Assembly (NCBI GenBank): GCA_937921805.1
Contig: CAKZUS010000313.1
Location: 1 to 6,088 of the forward strand
Length of the DNA stretch: 6,088 nt
Reading direction: 5' to 3'
DNA from: an uncultured Granulosicoccaceae bacterium
GTDB taxonomy: Bacteria > Pseudomonadota > Gammaproteobacteria > JABXHR01
The notes below the pieces were generated by a model. The model searched no databases. It was not told where the DNA came from and saw only the letters and a list, made by a program, of their open reading frames with translations. Below, piece by piece: positions 5,960-6,088 of the stretch. The position numbers and the translations under genes were made by a program. How positions within the stretch are numbered: the stretch's first letter is position 1; every line of letters starts with the position of its first letter.

Positions 5960-5992
5960 CATAGCTTGAAGTCATGGAGTCTTCGAGCTATG
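5960..5992 (+). repeat. Long stem-loop upstream of right-edge reading frame
   Basis: CATAGCTTGAAG (5960-5971) pairs with CTTCGAGCTATG (5981-5992) over 12 positions, eleven Watson-Crick and one G-U, around a nine-base loop. In the plus-strand RNA the loop carries GGAG (5976-5979), and the 3' arm ends in the ATG at 5990. The hairpin could therefore control access to that start. It could also be simply a DNA-binding dyad. Confidence 0.6.
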
Positions 5993-6088
5993 GCACACGG
6001 AGGTGCCGCCTTTTTTAATTCTATTTCTTTGGCACTGCATAGAAACTTCTGCTTTGGCATGGGACTGTTCACTGCATCAGTGGCGCAG
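5990..6088 (+). CDS. Possible N-terminus of divergent exported protein (partial)
   Basis: An open frame runs to the window edge. From the ATG at 5990 it gives 33 residues beginning MAHGGAAFFNSISLALHRNF, then a hydrophobic stretch CFGMGLFTASV and a possible signal-peptidase site SVA before Gln. This looks like a Sec signal peptide of an exported or outer-membrane protein, a common partner of a divergent LysR gene. GGAG (5976-5979) lies 10 bases before the ATG, slightly far. The same frame opens at 5933 without a ribosome-binding site and upstream of the predicted promoter start. A frame of this length can arise by chance, and the terminator-like hairpin inside it argues against it. Confidence 0.35.
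   Translation, partial: MAHGGAAFFNSISLALHRNFCFGMGLFTASVAQ
5992..6016 (+). terminator. Terminator-like hairpin with T6 tract
   Basis: GGCAC (5992-5996) and GTGCC (6003-6007) form a five-pair stem around a six-base loop. GCC and then six T residues (6011-6016) follow. The three-base gap before the T-run weakens the case. It abuts the larger hairpin, so the pair could work as an attenuator or end a very short RNA of about 55 nt. No plus-strand gene upstream needs a terminator here. Confidence 0.35.

Noticed and set aside
5974..6018. A 14-codon leader-peptide frame (ATG at 5974, stop at 6016-6018) over the two hairpins
   Set aside because: It has no enrichment of a regulatory amino acid such as Trp, no clear ribosome-binding site, and overlaps the hairpins rather than preceding them.
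1..6088. CRISPR array, tRNA or rRNA genes, insertion sequence
   Set aside because: No spaced direct repeats, no cloverleaf or rRNA signature, and no transposase or terminal repeats were seen.

Overview
The window looks like chromosomal DNA of a free-living Gram-negative proteobacterium. Gene density is high, base composition is mid-range, one gene encodes an outer-membrane beta-barrel with a Sec signal peptide, and promoters and Shine-Dalgarno sites are sigma70-like. The mix of a GST-like protein, 5-hydroxyisourate hydrolase, LysR and GntR/UTRA regulators and a barrel family familiar from gammaproteobacteria suggests a gammaproteobacterium, possibly marine. The taxon is an inference.

Layout from left to right. 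Positions 15-629 (-) encode a glutathione S-transferase-like protein. It diverges from uraH at 686-1030 (+), which encodes the 5-hydroxyisourate hydrolase of urate breakdown. uraH converges on an outer-membrane beta-barrel gene at 1054-2013 (-), with 23 bp between the two stop codons. Upstream of the barrel gene lies a 12-bp-arm inverted repeat that overlaps a TATAAT box. Next come trpA (2096-2881, -), trpB (2874-4142, -) and a GntR/UTRA regulator (4152-4844, -). A LysR-type regulator (4945-5895, -) lies upstream of these. The last 190 bp hold several inverted repeats, a plus-strand promoter candidate, two adjacent stem-loops with a T-tract, and possibly the signal-peptide end of a divergent exported protein that runs off the window.

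The centre of interest is the tightly packed unit gntR-trpB-trpA. The trpB ribosome-binding site overlaps the gntR stop codon, and trpB and trpA overlap by 8 bp. The single good promoter has a consensus TTGACA -35 box and a TATGAT -10 box. A GTTGTC-AA-GACAAC palindrome covers the -35 box, and its core fits the HutC/UTRA-type GntR operator pattern with one central change. The expected transcription start falls on the A of the gntR ATG, so the message may be leaderless. This suggests a self-regulated tryptophan-synthase operon controlled by a ligand-sensing GntR protein rather than TrpR, TrpI or attenuation. Both synthase subunits keep their catalytic residues but differ from consensus at several conserved places, so they may be a second or specialised trpBA pair.
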